This document shows, piece by piece, positions 16,938 to 27,493 of a DNA stretch of 64,000 nucleotides. Position 1 is the stretch's first letter; each line of letters opens with the position of its first letter. The notes beneath the pieces were generated by a model, which saw nothing but the letters and a program-made list of their open reading frames with translations, ran no database searches and was not told the origin of the DNA. The DNA is from Bacillus sp. UNC438CL73TsuS30 (GTDB lineage: Bacteria; Bacillota; Bacilli; Bacillales; Cytobacillaceae). A program made the translations under genes and the position numbers. The DNA lies in the NCBI RefSeq assembly GCF_000482325.1, contig NZ_AXVA01000019.1, forward strand, positions 62,001 to 126,000, given 5' to 3'.

Positions 16938-19127
16938 ATGCCAATTGAGTGGAATGAACAAGATGGAATCTTTCATTTATATAATAATAAGGTCAGTTAT
17001 TTAATCCAGATTGTGCATGGGAAGTATCCCGCCCATTTATACTGGGGAAAGCGGGTGGAAACAAAGCAGGCTGCGGCCATTCTTTCCTTTAAGGGAAGGG
17101 CATTTTCGCCATCAACAGAACCGGCCTATCCGCAATTTTCACTAGATACACTACCACAGGAGTATCCGGCGTTTGGCAACGGGGACTTCCGCTCACCAAG
17201 CTATCAACTCCAAACCGCTGATGGATCCACGATTACAGAATTCGTCTACGACTCCCATGAAATTTTTCAAGGAAAACGTCCTTTAAACGGACTGCCGGCT
17301 TCCTATGTAGAAGCTGAATCAGAAGCCGAAACCCTCGTGATTACATTGGTAGATTCCAAGCTTGGGATTGGTCTCCATCTTCAATATTCTATCTATCGGG
17401 ACTTCGAAGTCATCACAAGATCCACTGCAGTTGAGCACCTCGGATCCCAACAAGTAAAAATCTTAAAGTGTATGAGTATGTCGGTAGATTTCCATCAAGC
17501 CGATTGGGACCGGCTGCATCTTCACGGCACCTGGGGGCGAGAGCGTCATATTGAGCGAAAGCCACTGTACCACGGGACGCAAATGATTTCATCAGCAAGA
17601 GGGGCAAGCAGCCACCAGCATAATCCGTTTATCGCCCTGCTCTCAAAAAATGCAGACGAGGACCACGGGGATGTTTATGGGATCAGCCTCGTTTACAGCG
17701 CGAATTTTCAAGCCTCCATCGAAGTGGACCCGTTTCAAAGCGCACGGCTTGCCATGGGCATCAATTCCTTTGATTTTACATGGCTGTTGAATCCGAGAGA
17801 AACTTTTCAAGCCCCTGAGGCATTAATGGTTTATTCAAATGAAGGTCTCGGCGGGATGTCCCGAATCTTTCATAAATTTTTAAGAAAAAGAGTTTGCCGT
17901 GGTGCTTATCGTGATCAAACGAGGCCAGTCTTAATCAATAATTGGGAAGCTACTTATTTCAATTTTAATGAAAAAAAATTAAAGGCCATCGCTGATGCAG
18001 GAAAAGAATTGGGAATTGGGCTGTTTGTTCTGGATGATGGCTGGTTTGGACATCGGGACAATGCAAAAAGTTCATTGGGGGATTGGGTGGTCGATAAGAG
18101 GAAACTGCCTAATGGACTAGAGGGCTTAGAAGAATATCTTCGAAAAAAGGGAATGAAGTTTGGATTATGGGTGGAGCCGGAAATGGTTTCACCGGATAGT
18201 AACCTGTACAGGGAGCATCCGGATTGGTGCCTGCATGTGCCTGACAGGAAACGGACACCGTCGAGAAATCAATTAGTGCTGGATTTAAGCAGGGAAGACG
18301 TATGCAATTATTTAATCAATACCTTAACAGCAGTTTTTCAAAGTGCCCAAATCGCTTATGTTAAATGGGATATGAATCGTAATATGACGGAGGTGGGTTC
18401 CGCAGCACTGCCGCCTGAAAGGCAAAGGGAAACCGCTCACCGTTATATGCTGGGACTTTATCGGATCTTAGAGAGGCTGACTGAACGTTTTCCTGATATC
18501 TTATTTGAAAGTTGTTCCGGGGGCGGCGGCAGGTTTGACCCAGGCATGCTTTATTACATGCCGCAAACCTGGACAAGTGATGATACGGATGCTGCCGAGC
18601 GGTTAAAAATTCAATACGGAACGAGCCTGCTCTATCCCGCTATCACTATAGGCTCCCATGTTTCAGATGTGCCAAACCATCAAGTGGGCAGGACAACACC
18701 TCTCCTAATGAGATGCCATGTGGCGATGGCGGGGAATCTTGGCTTTGAATTAAATATCGATAAGCTGAGCGGGGATGATAAGAAATTGGTCGCGGAACAG
18801 ATCAAACAGTATCATAAAATCAAGGAGTTGGTTTGTTTTGGGGATCTTTACCGGCTGATTAGTCCCTTTGCTGGTACGGATTCAGCCTGGATGTATGTTT
18901 CAGAGGATAAAATAAAAGCAGTCTTGTTTTATTTTAAAACCATGGCAACTCCAAATCCACCCTTCCAGCGTGTGAAATTACGGGGGTTGGAGGCTAAAAA
19001 AAGGTATAAACTCAACAATGGGAATCGAGAGTATTTTGGCAGCGAACTCATGCAAATCGGGCTTAACCTGCCGCTGATAAAAAATGACTTTTCATCGTGC
19101 TTATTCTATATCGAAGCAACACAGTGA
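16938..19127 (+). CDS. Alpha-galactosidase, glycoside hydrolase family 36
   Basis: 729 residues, the usual length of tetrameric bacterial GH36 enzymes that release galactose from melibiose and raffinose-type sugars. The (beta/alpha)8 domain begins near RPVLINNWEATYF. The nucleophile is Asp478 in KWDMNRNMTEV and the acid/base Asp548 in TSDDTDAAERLKIQYG. CSGGGGRFDPGMLYYMPQTW and VSDVPNHQVGRTTPL are further family motifs. No signal peptide, so cytoplasmic. ATG 16938 follows AAGGGGGAT. It lies upstream of a sugar-sensing two-component system and mglBAC. A second GH36 gene is at 52535; they align throughout but differ clearly, so they are old paralogues. Confidence 0.93.
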   Translation: MPIEWNEQDGIFHLYNNKVSYLIQIVHGKYPAHLYWGKRVETKQAAAILSFKGRAFSPSTEPAYPQFSLDTLPQEYPAFGNGDFRSPSYQLQTADGSTITEFVYDSHEIFQGKRPLNGLPASYVEAESEAETLVITLVDSKLGIGLHLQYSIYRDFEVITRSTAVEHLGSQQVKILKCMSMSVDFHQADWDRLHLHGTWGRERHIERKPLYHGTQMISSARGASSHQHNPFIALLSKNADEDHGDVYGISLVYSANFQASIEVDPFQSARLAMGINSFDFTWLLNPRETFQAPEALMVYSNEGLGGMSRIFHKFLRKRVCRGAYRDQTRPVLINNWEATYFNFNEKKLKAIADAGKELGIGLFVLDDGWFGHRDNAKSSLGDWVVDKRKLPNGLEGLEEYLRKKGMKFGLWVEPEMVSPDSNLYREHPDWCLHVPDRKRTPSRNQLVLDLSREDVCNYLINTLTAVFQSAQIAYVKWDMNRNMTEVGSAALPPERQRETAHRYMLGLYRILERLTERFPDILFESCSGGGGRFDPGMLYYMPQTWTSDDTDAAERLKIQYGTSLLYPAITIGSHVSDVPNHQVGRTTPLLMRCHVAMAGNLGFELNIDKLSGDDKKLVAEQIKQYHKIKELVCFGDLYRLISPFAGTDSAWMYVSEDKIKAVLFYFKTMATPNPPFQRVKLRGLEAKKRYKLNNGNREYFGSELMQIGLNLPLIKNDFSSCLFYIEATQ

Positions 19128-19160
19128 CTCCAAATCCCACCAAATAGCCCTCAAAAATTT

Positions 19161-19180
19161 AACTAAACGTTTGATTAGTT
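19161..19180 (+). promoter_or_regulatory. LacI-type operator candidate 1
   Basis: AACTAAACGTTTGATTAGTT is nearly palindromic around AAACGTTT, the central CG form of LacI-family operators. Its last 16 bases recur identically 58 bp downstream. It differs from the cre consensus. Confidence 0.5.
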
Positions 19181-19218
19181 CCAAAAAATCCATATGACGC
19201 AAGGCTTCCACTGGATTT

Positions 19219-19240
19219 AATCAAACGTTTGATTAGTTTT
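19219..19240 (+). promoter_or_regulatory. LacI-type operator candidate 2
   Basis: AATCAAACGTTTGATT (19219-19234) is a perfect 16-bp palindrome, followed by AGTTTTTT. It could be an operator, or a compact terminator for the alpha-galactosidase gene, or both. Confidence 0.5.
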
Positions 19241-19254
19241 TTAATTCCCTTTAT

Positions 19255-19307
19255 GTCTACTCCACACGCACAAATTTTGCCATTTGTCCACGAACGGTGC
19301 CTGTCAC
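19255..19307 (-). repeat. 53-bp palindromic repeat, copy 8
   Basis: Minus-strand copy: GTGACAGGCACC, GTTCGTGGACAAA, tail GTGCGTGTGGAGTAGAC, with two substitutions in the tail arms. Confidence 0.88.
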
Positions 19308-19326
19308 CATATGTTTTCACCGTATG

Positions 19327-19355
19327 TTGTTGATTTTGTGAAAATTCCGTATAAT
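19327..19355 (+). promoter_or_regulatory. Sigma-A promoter of the sugar-sensor operon
   Basis: TTGTTG (19327-19332), 17-bp spacer, TATAAT (19350-19355), 40 bp before the sensor gene start. Confidence 0.65.
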
Positions 19356-19394
19356 GATTGTAGTTTTTTCACTTACTGGGACTGGGGTTGTTTT

Positions 19395-20417
19395 ATGAGC
19401 AGATTAACCAAAGCCGCTTATATTTTAGGCATTTTTTGTTTTTTGATCAGCTGCTCTTTTGCGATTTTTTATGGATATAAAATCTTTACCCATGACGTAC
19501 CAAAAACGAAGAAAACAATCGAAGAGGCGCGGTATCATTTTGTGCTTGTTCCTGAGGAGCTTGACAACGAATATTGGCGGCTTGTCGAAAAGGGAGCAAA
19601 AGCTGCGGCAAAACATTACGGTGTGGTACTTGAATACGTCGGGCCGAAACAGGCGAATATTGATGAGCATTTAAAAACAATTGAAATGTCCGCAGCCGCT
19701 AAGGTCGATGGAGTCATCACACAGGGATTGAGCAACAAGCAGTTTACCCCGCTGATTAATCGGGTTGTCTCCTCTTATGGAATCCCGGTTATTACAATTG
19801 ATACAGATGCAGCCAATAGCCATCGCATTGCCTATATTGGTACGGATAATTATCATGCAGGTTACCTGGCGGGAAAAGCGCTAATTGCCGATACAAAGGG
19901 AAAGGCCAATGTAGCCATCATCACCGGGAGTTTTTACGCGAATCATATGATTCAGCGGGTAAAAGGGTTTAAGGATGCAGTAAAAAAAGCAAAAGACATT
20001 CATATTGTTGCGATCGAAGAATCACAAATCAGCCGGATTCGGGCAGCGGAGAAAGCCTATCAAATCCTGCAGGAACACCCTGAAGTCAATGCTTTTTACG
20101 GGACAAGTGCCTTAGATGGAATCAGTATTGCCAAAGTGGTTGAATTAAAAAAGAGACAGCATGATATCTATATAATTGGCTTTGATGTCCTGCCGGAGAC
20201 CATTGCAAATCTTCAAAAAGGAACAATTAATGCAACCGTAGTCCAGCAGCCCTATGAAATGGGATATGGTTCGGTCAAAATGATGGTTGAACTAATGGAG
20301 AAGAAACATATACCGCCGATTGTCCATACAGAAACACAGGTAATCAGAAAAAAGGATTTGTCCGACTTACATCAGAGCAGAATGGAGGCGGGCAAAAAAA
20401 ATGCTATTCCGAATTAG
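19395..20417 (+). CDS. Membrane-anchored sugar-binding-protein-like sensor component
   Basis: 340 residues: an N-terminal hydrophobic anchor (about residues 8-27) and a periplasmic-binding-protein type 1 domain, as in ribose/galactose/xylose binding proteins ([58 protein letters not shown]). A lipobox-like LISC occurs, but the hydrophobic run continues past the cysteine, so an uncleaved anchor is more likely. The last 17 bp overlap the histidine kinase gene. This gene order matches the XylFII-LytS-YesN type of three-component sugar sensor known from clostridia. Since mglB follows, galactose or glucose is the likely ligand (inference). ATG 19395 was chosen by promoter spacing and the anchor. 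Confidence 0.78.
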   Translation: MSRLTKAAYILGIFCFLISCSFAIFYGYKIFTHDVPKTKKTIEEARYHFVLVPEELDNEYWRLVEKGAKAAAKHYGVVLEYVGPKQANIDEHLKTIEMSAAAKVDGVITQGLSNKQFTPLINRVVSSYGIPVITIDTDAANSHRIAYIGTDNYHAGYLAGKALIADTKGKANVAIITGSFYANHMIQRVKGFKDAVKKAKDIHIVAIEESQISRIRAAEKAYQILQEHPEVNAFYGTSALDGISIAKVVELKKRQHDIYIIGFDVLPETIANLQKGTINATVVQQPYEMGYGSVKMMVELMEKKHIPPIVHTETQVIRKKDLSDLHQSRMEAGKKNAIPN

Positions 20418-21864
20418 ATCCAAACTGTTGCTTTATTTTATTGTGCTTGTCGTTTTATTAACCTCCATCGGTTTTTATTTTTATAATAGCAGTGAAAAAC
20501 TGGTGGTAGAATACGATAACAGCTTTGAACAGTTCCTCTTGTTAAATGATATCTCAAAACGGACCAACCAAATTTCCGAGAGCCTGCATGCGTATATTTT
20601 GGATAAAGAAGAACGTTATTTAGAGGACTATACAGCAAAAAGTACAAAACTGCTCAAGGATCAAAAGAGAGTATATCAAGAAATTAACACCAATGATATT
20701 ACCCTTGTAAATTATAAAAATATGATCGACAGCTTTTTGGAAGAATGCGATACTTCGATTCATTTTTTTCAAAAAGATGATATTAACCGCTATTCAGATC
20801 ATTATAATGAAGCGTTGAAAATTGCCTCATTTTTACAAGAAAGTACACTATCATTATTAAATAATAAGCTGACAGACTATCAAAGATTTTATGGTGAAAT
20901 CGAATTGCAAAACCATTACTACAAATTAATGGCGATTTCCCTTTTTGCTGCCACTTTTTTTCTTAGTACCTTACTTGCTCTGTGGATTTCAGGTGGAATT
21001 ACGAAACCAATCCGCCAGCTTTCGAAGGCGGCAAAAGAAATTTCGAAAGGAAATTTTTCCGGGGAGGATATTAAGGTTTCCACAAATGATGAATTAAAAT
21101 TATTAACAGAAACGTTTAACCAAATGCGGACGAATATCCGGCAGCTGGTCATTGAAATCAAACAAAAGTCCGAATTGGACAAGCTCTTAAAGGAGCTGGA
21201 ATTGAAGAGTCTGCAAAATCAAATCAATCCACATTTTCTTTTTAACACGTTGAACACCGTTTCTAAAATGGCGTACCTAGAGGACGCAGAAGAGACTTCA
21301 AGATTAATTGAAGCGGTTGCGGCCTTGCTCCGTTATAATCTTGGTGATTTAAACAAGGCATCCACGCTTCGAGATGAGGTTAGAGTGGTGAAAGAGTATT
21401 TTTATATCCAGCAAACAAGATTTGGGGAACGGATTCAGTTTAAGACAGATATTCAAAAGGATTGTTTAGATATTGAAATGCCAAGTTTAATTCTTCAGCC
21501 TTTGGTTGAAAACGCATTCATCCATGGAGTGGAGGAATACGAGGAAAATGCGGTGATCAGCTTAAATATTTATCGGCTAGCGGACCGAATTTTCGTGGAA
21601 GTGAAGGATAACGGGGGAGGCATGGATGCGGCAACCAAGAAAAAACTTCAAGACTATGTTCAAGGGATTGAAAAAGAAGAGAACTTTGAGCTGGAAAAAT
21701 CGACGGGCCATTCGACGGGCATTGGCGTTAAAAATGTAATTAAACGGCTGCAGTTATTTTATCAGCGAAACGAGATCGTTGAAATTGAATCTGAACTAGA
21801 GAAAGGGACAACGTTTAGAATAGTCCTGCCTGATGAAGGGGAAGGTGGAGGAGAACGTGCTTAG
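20401..21864 (+). CDS. LytS/YesM-type sensor histidine kinase
   Basis: 487 residues. Two membrane helices (about 10-28 and 178-200) enclose an extracytoplasmic helical domain of about 150 residues. A HAMP segment follows ([18 protein letters not shown]), then the His_kinase domain with phospho-acceptor His278 in [15 protein letters not shown], and an HATPase domain with [17 protein letters not shown] and [11 protein letters not shown]. It overlaps the binding-protein-like gene upstream and the response regulator downstream (8 bp), so all three are translationally coupled. It probably receives the ligand signal from the anchored binding protein. Confidence 0.88.
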   Translation: MLFRIRSKLLLYFIVLVVLLTSIGFYFYNSSEKLVVEYDNSFEQFLLLNDISKRTNQISESLHAYILDKEERYLEDYTAKSTKLLKDQKRVYQEINTNDITLVNYKNMIDSFLEECDTSIHFFQKDDINRYSDHYNEALKIASFLQESTLSLLNNKLTDYQRFYGEIELQNHYYKLMAISLFAATFFLSTLLALWISGGITKPIRQLSKAAKEISKGNFSGEDIKVSTNDELKLLTETFNQMRTNIRQLVIEIKQKSELDKLLKELELKSLQNQINPHFLFNTLNTVSKMAYLEDAEETSRLIEAVAALLRYNLGDLNKASTLRDEVRVVKEYFYIQQTRFGERIQFKTDIQKDCLDIEMPSLILQPLVENAFIHGVEEYEENAVISLNIYRLADRIFVEVKDNGGGMDAATKKKLQDYVQGIEKEENFELEKSTGHSTGIGVKNVIKRLQLFYQRNEIVEIESELEKGTTFRIVLPDEGEGGGERA

Positions 21865-23452
21865 AATTCTACTTGTCGATGATGAAGCCCTTGAGCGGAA
21901 GGCAATCGGAAAAATGATTCAAAAAGGCATGGAAGATGTTGAAGTAATTGGTGAAGCCCCGAATGGGAGGAAAGCGGTAGAACTGGCCGTCGAACTTAAT
22001 CCCGACATTATTTTTATGGATATCAAAATGCCGGGAATGGATGGGGTGCAAGCTGTAAAGGAAATCAAAAAGCTCAACGCGGCCATTAAATTCATCATGG
22101 TTTCGGCCTTTAATACGTTTGAATATGCCAAAGAAGTTATGCAGCAGGGAGTTAAGGAGTATATTCTTAAACCCAGCAGAAAACAGGATATTTTAGACTC
22201 CCTCGCGCGGGTTTCCTCTGAAATTCAGGAAGAGCGCAAACAGCAGGAAGAACAGCAAAGCCTGCGGGAAAGCCTAAACCGTGCGGTAACCCTCGCACAA
22301 AAAGAATGGGTCTCTTCCCTTATTATTAACCAAGTTCAGGACATCACCTTTGAAGAATGGGGACAATTGTTAGGTGTGGAAATTACCACCGGCTATATCA
22401 TGCTTTTCTCTCTAAAGCCCAAGGACCAAAGGGAATTTACTGCTAAGGAGAAACAAAATTGGTACAACTGGTTGAAGGAGGCCCTGCATTCTGTCGTAAA
22501 AAAGCAAGAAATCATGATTGGCCCATTAATAGAATTACAAGTGCCTGTATTGTTTCTTTGGAAAAAATCGAACGAGAAATTGCTGTTTAAATCGCTATCA
22601 CAGTATATAATTGAAAGTTTATTGACCCTTTTTCAAAAAGAGTCCCTTCATGCAGAGTTACGGATTGGCGTTGGCCACCCTTACCTTCATGCCTATGAAC
22701 TCAATAAATCCTATCATGAGGCTGTGATGGCATTAAACCACCTCATGAAAAATCCAAACCAAAAGTATTTAATCGGGGTAAAACAAGCTGAACGAGAAGA
22801 AAATTCAACCATTGCTTCAGAAATCCTTGAGATGGAGAAGAAATTATTAGAAGCGGTTCGTCAAGGCGATGTGAATAAGGTATTATTTCTCTTTGATTCC
22901 TTTATTACCAAACACCAGTCGAACTCAAAGATAGAGGCTGCTGTTGTAAAAAAATCATTTGATGAGCTCTTTATATTGATTTCCCGTATGCTGCATGATC
23001 TAGGTGTGAATTTGGAACGAACTCCTGTGGTTCATCAGACAGAGGATGTTGCTGAGATGCTTGAAGCCGGAAAAGCACACCTTATATCCATTGTCCAATC
23101 CGTGCAGCAATGGCGGACCAATCATGCGAAAGGAATGCTGCAAAAAGCAAAGGATTATATTGAAACGAATTTTGCCGATACAATTACATTAGAATCTGTT
23201 GCAGAGTATGTCGAGCTAAGTCCGTTTTATTTTAGCAAATTGTTTAAGGACCGGTTTGGGATGACGTTTATCGATTATTTAACAGAAATTAGGATTAAAG
23301 AGGCAAAGGCCTTAATGGAGGATCCTGGGAAAAGCTTGAAGGAGATTTGTTATTCCGTTGGCTACAAGGATCCCAATTATTTTAGCCGTGTGTTTAAAAA
23401 GCTGACAGGCTCATCACCATCAGAATTCCGCAAGGTGGTAATAAAAGAATAA
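21857..23452 (+). CDS. YesN-type AraC-family response regulator
   Basis: 531 residues: receiver domain 1-120 with phospho-acceptor Asp55 in [14 protein letters not shown] and conserved Lys in [11 protein letters not shown]; a middle region of about 300 residues without a known enzymatic motif; and a C-terminal AraC-type double HTH ([20 protein letters not shown], then [20 protein letters not shown]). GTG start at 21857 directly follows GGAGGAG and overlaps the kinase stop. The likely target is the mglBAC promoter 200 bp downstream. Confidence 0.88.
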   Translation: MLRILLVDDEALERKAIGKMIQKGMEDVEVIGEAPNGRKAVELAVELNPDIIFMDIKMPGMDGVQAVKEIKKLNAAIKFIMVSAFNTFEYAKEVMQQGVKEYILKPSRKQDILDSLARVSSEIQEERKQQEEQQSLRESLNRAVTLAQKEWVSSLIINQVQDITFEEWGQLLGVEITTGYIMLFSLKPKDQREFTAKEKQNWYNWLKEALHSVVKKQEIMIGPLIELQVPVLFLWKKSNEKLLFKSLSQYIIESLLTLFQKESLHAELRIGVGHPYLHAYELNKSYHEAVMALNHLMKNPNQKYLIGVKQAEREENSTIASEILEMEKKLLEAVRQGDVNKVLFLFDSFITKHQSNSKIEAAVVKKSFDELFILISRMLHDLGVNLERTPVVHQTEDVAEMLEAGKAHLISIVQSVQQWRTNHAKGMLQKAKDYIETNFADTITLESVAEYVELSPFYFSKLFKDRFGMTFIDYLTEIRIKEAKALMEDPGKSLKEICYSVGYKDPNYFSRVFKKLTGSSPSEFRKVVIKE

Positions 23453-23460
23453 TAGCTTAT

Positions 23461-23492
23461 AAGACCAAATCGGATTTGGTCTTATTTTTATG
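23461..23492 (+). terminator. Terminator of the sensor operon
   Basis: AAGACCAAAT (23461-23470) pairs perfectly with ATTTGGTCTT (23474-23483), followed by ATTTTTAT. It separates the regulatory genes from mglBAC. Confidence 0.85.
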
Positions 23493-23607
23493 GAGAAATT
23501 CCCGAAAAACAAAATAGTCTAGATAATCACAAATTAGTGCTATTGTTTTGAACTATTTGAAAAATAAGCCCCATGCTACCATAAATGTAAGGGTTTACAT
23601 CAAATGC

Positions 23608-23621
23608 TGAAACCGGTTCCA
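23608..23621 (+). promoter_or_regulatory. Putative CcpA (cre) site upstream of mglB
   Basis: TGAAACCGGTTCCA matches the cre consensus TGWNANCGNTNWCA at all fixed positions except one. It lies 30 bp before the mglB start, where CcpA binding would block transcription. Confidence 0.55.
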
Positions 23622-23650
23622 ATAACTTAATCATAAAGGAGATTGATTCG

Positions 23651-24709
23651 ATGTTTAATAAGAAAAAAGGCCTCATCCTTTCATTAACGGTTGCTTCTAG
23701 TATTCTTCTAGCTACGGGCTGCAGCAGCTCAACCTCTGGAAATTCTGCAAGCGGCAAGGACGGTGACCTGCCAGCTGTAGGTGCTACGATTTATAAGTTT
23801 GACGATAACTTCATGTCCTATGTACGCCGTTCAATGGAAGACTCGGCAAAAGGCAATGTGAAATTAATGTTGAATGACTCTCAAAATGACCAATCCAAAC
23901 AAATTGAGCAAGTGGATACACTGATTGCAAAAGGCGCAAAATCACTGGCTATTAATCTAGTCGATCCAAAAGCGGCTCAAACGATTATCGATAAAGCGAA
24001 ACCGAAAAACATCCCAGTTATCTTCTTTAACAAAGAGCCGGATGCGGCTGTATTGAAGGGCTACGATAAAGCTTACTATGTTGGTACAACTTCATCTGAA
24101 TCAGGTGTCCTTCAAGGTGAATTAATTGCCAAGGCTTGGGAAGCAAACAAAGATAAATGGGACAAAAACCATGATGGAAAACTTCAATACGTACTATTAA
24201 AAGGTGAGCCAGGGCACCCGGATGCAGAGGCGCGTACGAAATATGCGGTTGATACGATCAAAGAAAAAGGCATTCAGGTAGAACAGTTAGCGTTAGATAC
24301 CGCCATGTGGGATGCAACAAAAGCGACAGAGAAAATGGATGCTTGGTTAGCAAAATACAGCGACAAAATTGAATTTGTTATTGCTAACAACGACGGCATG
24401 GCCTTAGGTGCGATTGCTTCTCTTGAAAAAGCAGGATACTTCACTGGAGACAAATTCATGCCGGTTGTAGGGGTTGACGCGATTCCGGAAGCACTTGAAA
24501 TGATTGAAAAAGGCAAAATGGTTGGAACCATCTTGAATGATGCGAAAAACCAAGGAAAAGCTACGATTGACCTAGCTGCAAATGCTGCAAAAGGCAAGGA
24601 TGTTTTAGACGGAACTCAGTGGAAGCTGGACGATGCAAAAGCAGTTCGTGTACCTTACGTGCAAATCACTAAGGATAACATCCAAGAAGGTAAAGACGCT
24701 TATAAGTAA
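23651..24709 (+). CDS. mglB: Galactose/glucose-binding lipoprotein MglB
   Basis: 352 residues. Lipoprotein signal with lipobox LATGC (Cys24), then a type 1 periplasmic binding fold ([20 protein letters not shown]). The calcium loop characteristic of galactose/glucose-binding protein is present as DKNHDGKLQ, and [12 protein letters not shown] and [11 protein letters not shown] line the ligand site in the family. AAAGGAG precedes the ATG. First gene of mglBAC; a large nested hairpin separates it from mglA, probably letting the binding protein be made in excess. Confidence 0.92.
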   Translation: MFNKKKGLILSLTVASSILLATGCSSSTSGNSASGKDGDLPAVGATIYKFDDNFMSYVRRSMEDSAKGNVKLMLNDSQNDQSKQIEQVDTLIAKGAKSLAINLVDPKAAQTIIDKAKPKNIPVIFFNKEPDAAVLKGYDKAYYVGTTSSESGVLQGELIAKAWEANKDKWDKNHDGKLQYVLLKGEPGHPDAEARTKYAVDTIKEKGIQVEQLALDTAMWDATKATEKMDAWLAKYSDKIEFVIANNDGMALGAIASLEKAGYFTGDKFMPVVGVDAIPEALEMIEKGKMVGTILNDAKNQGKATIDLAANAAKGKDVLDGTQWKLDDAKAVRVPYVQITKDNIQEGKDAYK

Positions 24710-24739
24710 GCTTTTACTAAACAATAGTTTCATAGAGAC

Positions 24740-24857
24740 AGCGCCTAAGTCCAGCACCTTGAGTTGATCGCAAGGGGCATGGCGCTCCTCGAACGAAGGA
24801 AAAGATCATGCTTTTCCTTCGTTCGGGGTTAGGCTTCCGTTGTTAGCGAAGCTGGAC
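24740..24857 (+). repeat. Nested inverted-repeat element between mglB and mglA
   Basis: A perfect 15-bp stem (24790-24804 with 24811-24825, arm CGAACGAAGGAAAAG, six-base loop) sits inside outer pairs GCCTAA/TTAGGC (24743, 24829) and GTCCAGC/GCTGGAC (24749, 24851). No T-run follows, so it is not an ordinary terminator. Possible roles: mRNA stabiliser for mglB, or partial attenuator. Similar elements starting AAGTCCAGC are, from memory, common in Bacillus intergenic DNA. Confidence 0.75.
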
Positions 24858-24916
24858 ACTTTTTCATCCTAATATATTCCTGATCGAAGTTTCACCTTAC
24901 GCGAGGAGGTTCGCTC

Positions 24917-26422
24917 ATGTCAGAATCAAGTACTACTAATCTACTTGAAATGCTAAATATAACAAAAAGATTCCCAGGAGTTATCGCACTGCAAGATGTT
25001 TCGTTAAAAGTAAAAGCGGGATCCGTTCATGCCTTGATGGGTGAAAATGGTGCTGGAAAGTCGACGTTGATGAAATGCCTATTCGGGATTTATTCCATGG
25101 ACGAAGGCAAGATTGTTTTTGACGGAAAAGAAGTAGCATTTGCAAATTCCAAGCAAGCACTTGAAAACGGAGTTTCCATGGTTCACCAGGAGCTCAATCA
25201 AGTCCGTCAGCAAAATCTCATGGATAATATCTGGCTCGGCCGCTATCCGAAAAAAGGTTTTTTCATTGATGAGAAAAAAATGTATGACGATACTGTCGCT
25301 ATTTTTAAAAGTCTTGATATTAATCTTGATCCGCGCAGCAAGGTAAGTACTTTATCTGTTTCCGAAATGCAAATGGTGGAAATTGCAAAAGCAGTCTCCT
25401 ACCATTCTAAGATCATTGTGATGGATGAACCGACATCATCCCTAACAGAGAATGAAGTAAATCATTTGTTTAAAATCATTAAGAAACTGCAAAGCGAAAA
25501 TGTGGCGATCATTTATATTTCACACAAAATGGAAGAGATTTTAAAAATTTCTGATGAAGTAACGATCATGCGTGATGGACAGTACATCGCAACAAAGAGT
25601 GCGCAGGACTTAACTACCGACGAAATTATCAAGCTAATGGTTGGACGAGATCTTTCACAGCGCTTCCCTACAAAAATCAATCAGCCAGGGGAAGTCATCC
25701 TAAAGGTGTCCGATTTAACAGCGGAAGCAGAAGGTTCTTTTTCGAATGTGGATTTTGAACTTCGAAAAGGCGAAATCTTAGGAATTGCCGGCTTAGTGGG
25801 TTCGAAGCGAACAGAAGTGGTGGAATCGTTATTTGGAATGAGGTCACTAAAATCCGGGACGATTGAAGTCAATGGCAAAGTGATTCAAAATCCGACTCCG
25901 CAGCATGCCATTAAAAATGGTTTTGCCCTTGTTACCGAGGAACGAAGGACAACGGGAATCTATCCAGAGCTGAGTATCAGCTTTAACTCTATCATTTCAA
26001 ATCTGAAGCAATATAAGACAAATGGATTGTTCTTATCTGATAAAGGGGTTTTTGATGATACCAAATGGGTGATTGACTCGATGAAAGTAAAGACACCTTC
26101 GCAAAAGACCTCCATTGGTAGTTTATCTGGCGGGAATCAGCAGAAGGTGATCATTGGCCGCTGGTTGTTAACCAAACCCAATATTCTATTACTAGATGAA
26201 CCAACACGGGGGATTGACGTAGGGGCGAAGTTCGAAATCTATCAATTAATCAACCAATTAGCCGCTGAAGGAAAAGGAATCATTATGATTTCATCTGAAA
26301 TGCCTGAGCTTTTAGGGACTACTGATCGCATTTTAGTCATGAGTAATGGAAGAGCAGCTGGAATCGTGGAAACGGCCACAACGTCGCAAGAAGAAATCAT
26401 GCGATTAGCAGCTTTGTATTAG
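24917..26422 (+). CDS. mglA: Galactose ABC transporter ATPase MglA (two ATPase domains)
   Basis: 501 residues with tandem ABC domains. First: Walker [10 protein letters not shown], signature LSVSEMQM, Walker [10 protein letters not shown]. Second: degenerate Walker A (GLVGSKRTE), signature LSGGNQQKV, Walker [14 protein letters not shown]. This asymmetric tandem pattern is that of MglA/RbsA/XylG sugar importers. GAGGAGG precedes the ATG. Cytoplasmic face of the membrane, partner of MglC and MglB. Confidence 0.92.
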   Translation: MSESSTTNLLEMLNITKRFPGVIALQDVSLKVKAGSVHALMGENGAGKSTLMKCLFGIYSMDEGKIVFDGKEVAFANSKQALENGVSMVHQELNQVRQQNLMDNIWLGRYPKKGFFIDEKKMYDDTVAIFKSLDINLDPRSKVSTLSVSEMQMVEIAKAVSYHSKIIVMDEPTSSLTENEVNHLFKIIKKLQSENVAIIYISHKMEEILKISDEVTIMRDGQYIATKSAQDLTTDEIIKLMVGRDLSQRFPTKINQPGEVILKVSDLTAEAEGSFSNVDFELRKGEILGIAGLVGSKRTEVVESLFGMRSLKSGTIEVNGKVIQNPTPQHAIKNGFALVTEERRTTGIYPELSISFNSIISNLKQYKTNGLFLSDKGVFDDTKWVIDSMKVKTPSQKTSIGSLSGGNQQKVIIGRWLLTKPNILLLDEPTRGIDVGAKFEIYQLINQLAAEGKGIIMISSEMPELLGTTDRILVMSNGRAAGIVETATTSQEEIMRLAALY

Positions 26423-26434
26423 GAGGAGATGCAA

Positions 26435-27457
26435 ATGAATAATCAAGTTTCACAAAAAACTACTATCTCTAAATGGCTCTTTAATAATGTAATCTATGTG
26501 TTTTTAATTCTATTAGTCGTGGGAATTGTCATTGCTTCTCCGGACTTTTTATCCGTTACGAACTTAATCAATATATTAAGTCAATCATCTTCTCGGATCA
26601 TTATTGCCCTTGGGATGGCTGGGATTTTGATTACTGCGGGTACAGACTTGTCGGCTGGACGGATGGTCGGACTTGCAGCAGTTGTGTCTGCATCTCTTTT
26701 ACAGGCATCTGACTATGCGTATAAAATGTACCCTCATCTTCATGAATTGCCGCTTTTTGTACCAATTTTAATTGCAATGGCCATCACGGGACTTATTGGA
26801 GTACTAAATGGTGTGATTGTTTCTAAATTCCATGTTCCTCCGTTCATTGCCACTTTAGGGATGATGATTGGTGTTTACGGAATCACTTCCATCTATTTCG
26901 ACCGCCCTCCGTACGGGGCGCAGCCAATCGGTGGATTAAGTCAAAAATTTACTACTTTCGCGCAGCGGGGAATTCCTATTGGACAATACGAGATTCCTAA
27001 TCTAGTGCTTTATGCGATTATTGTTACGGCTATCATTTGGGTAGTTTGGAATAAAACGACACTTGGTAAAAACATGTACGCAATCGGTGGAAATCCAGAA
27101 GCTGCAAAGGTATCTGGGGTAAACGTTGCCAGAAATATTATTATTATCTATATGATTGCCGGTATTTTGTACGGTTTCTCTGGAACACTTGAAGCGGGCC
27201 GTGTCGGCAGTGCCACCAACAATACTGGTAATATGTATGAGCTGGATGCAATCGCAGCCTGCGTTGTCGGCGGGGTGTCCTTATCTGGCGGAATCGGAAC
27301 CGTACCTGGCGTGATCACCGGAGTACTGATTTTCCAAATCATCAACTACGGCCTAGCCTTCCTCGGCGTAAGCCCATACATCCAATTCATCGTCAAAGGC
27401 GCCATCATCATCGTCGCAGTAGCCTTCGACATGCGCAAACACGCAAAGAAAAAATAA
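26435..27457 (+). CDS. mglC: Galactose ABC transporter permease MglC
   Basis: 340 residues with about eight to ten membrane helices of the BPD_transp_2 family: ALGMAGILITAGTDLSAGRMVGLAAV, the EAGRVGSATNNTGNMYELDAIAA loop in two parts, and VVGGVSLSGGIGTV. ATG 26435 lies seven bases after GGAGGA; the in-frame ATG at 26429 abuts the site. Stop codon TAA begins a 13-bp tandem repeat that leads into a 53-bp repeat. Confidence 0.92.
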   Translation: MNNQVSQKTTISKWLFNNVIYVFLILLVVGIVIASPDFLSVTNLINILSQSSSRIIIALGMAGILITAGTDLSAGRMVGLAAVVSASLLQASDYAYKMYPHLHELPLFVPILIAMAITGLIGVLNGVIVSKFHVPPFIATLGMMIGVYGITSIYFDRPPYGAQPIGGLSQKFTTFAQRGIPIGQYEIPNLVLYAIIVTAIIWVVWNKTTLGKNMYAIGGNPEAAKVSGVNVARNIIIIYMIAGILYGFSGTLEAGRVGSATNNTGNMYELDAIAACVVGGVSLSGGIGTVPGVITGVLIFQIINYGLAFLGVSPYIQFIVKGAIIIVAVAFDMRKHAKKK

Positions 27458-27493
27458 TACGGAGCCTTAATACGGAGCCTTAATACGGTGCCT
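27456..27493 (+). repeat. Three tandem 13-bp units behind mglC
   Basis: AATACGGAGCCTT at 27456-27468 and 27469-27481, then AATACGGTGCCT at 27482-27493, which runs into the 53-bp repeat copy. The first unit includes part of the mglC stop codon. Confidence 0.8.
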
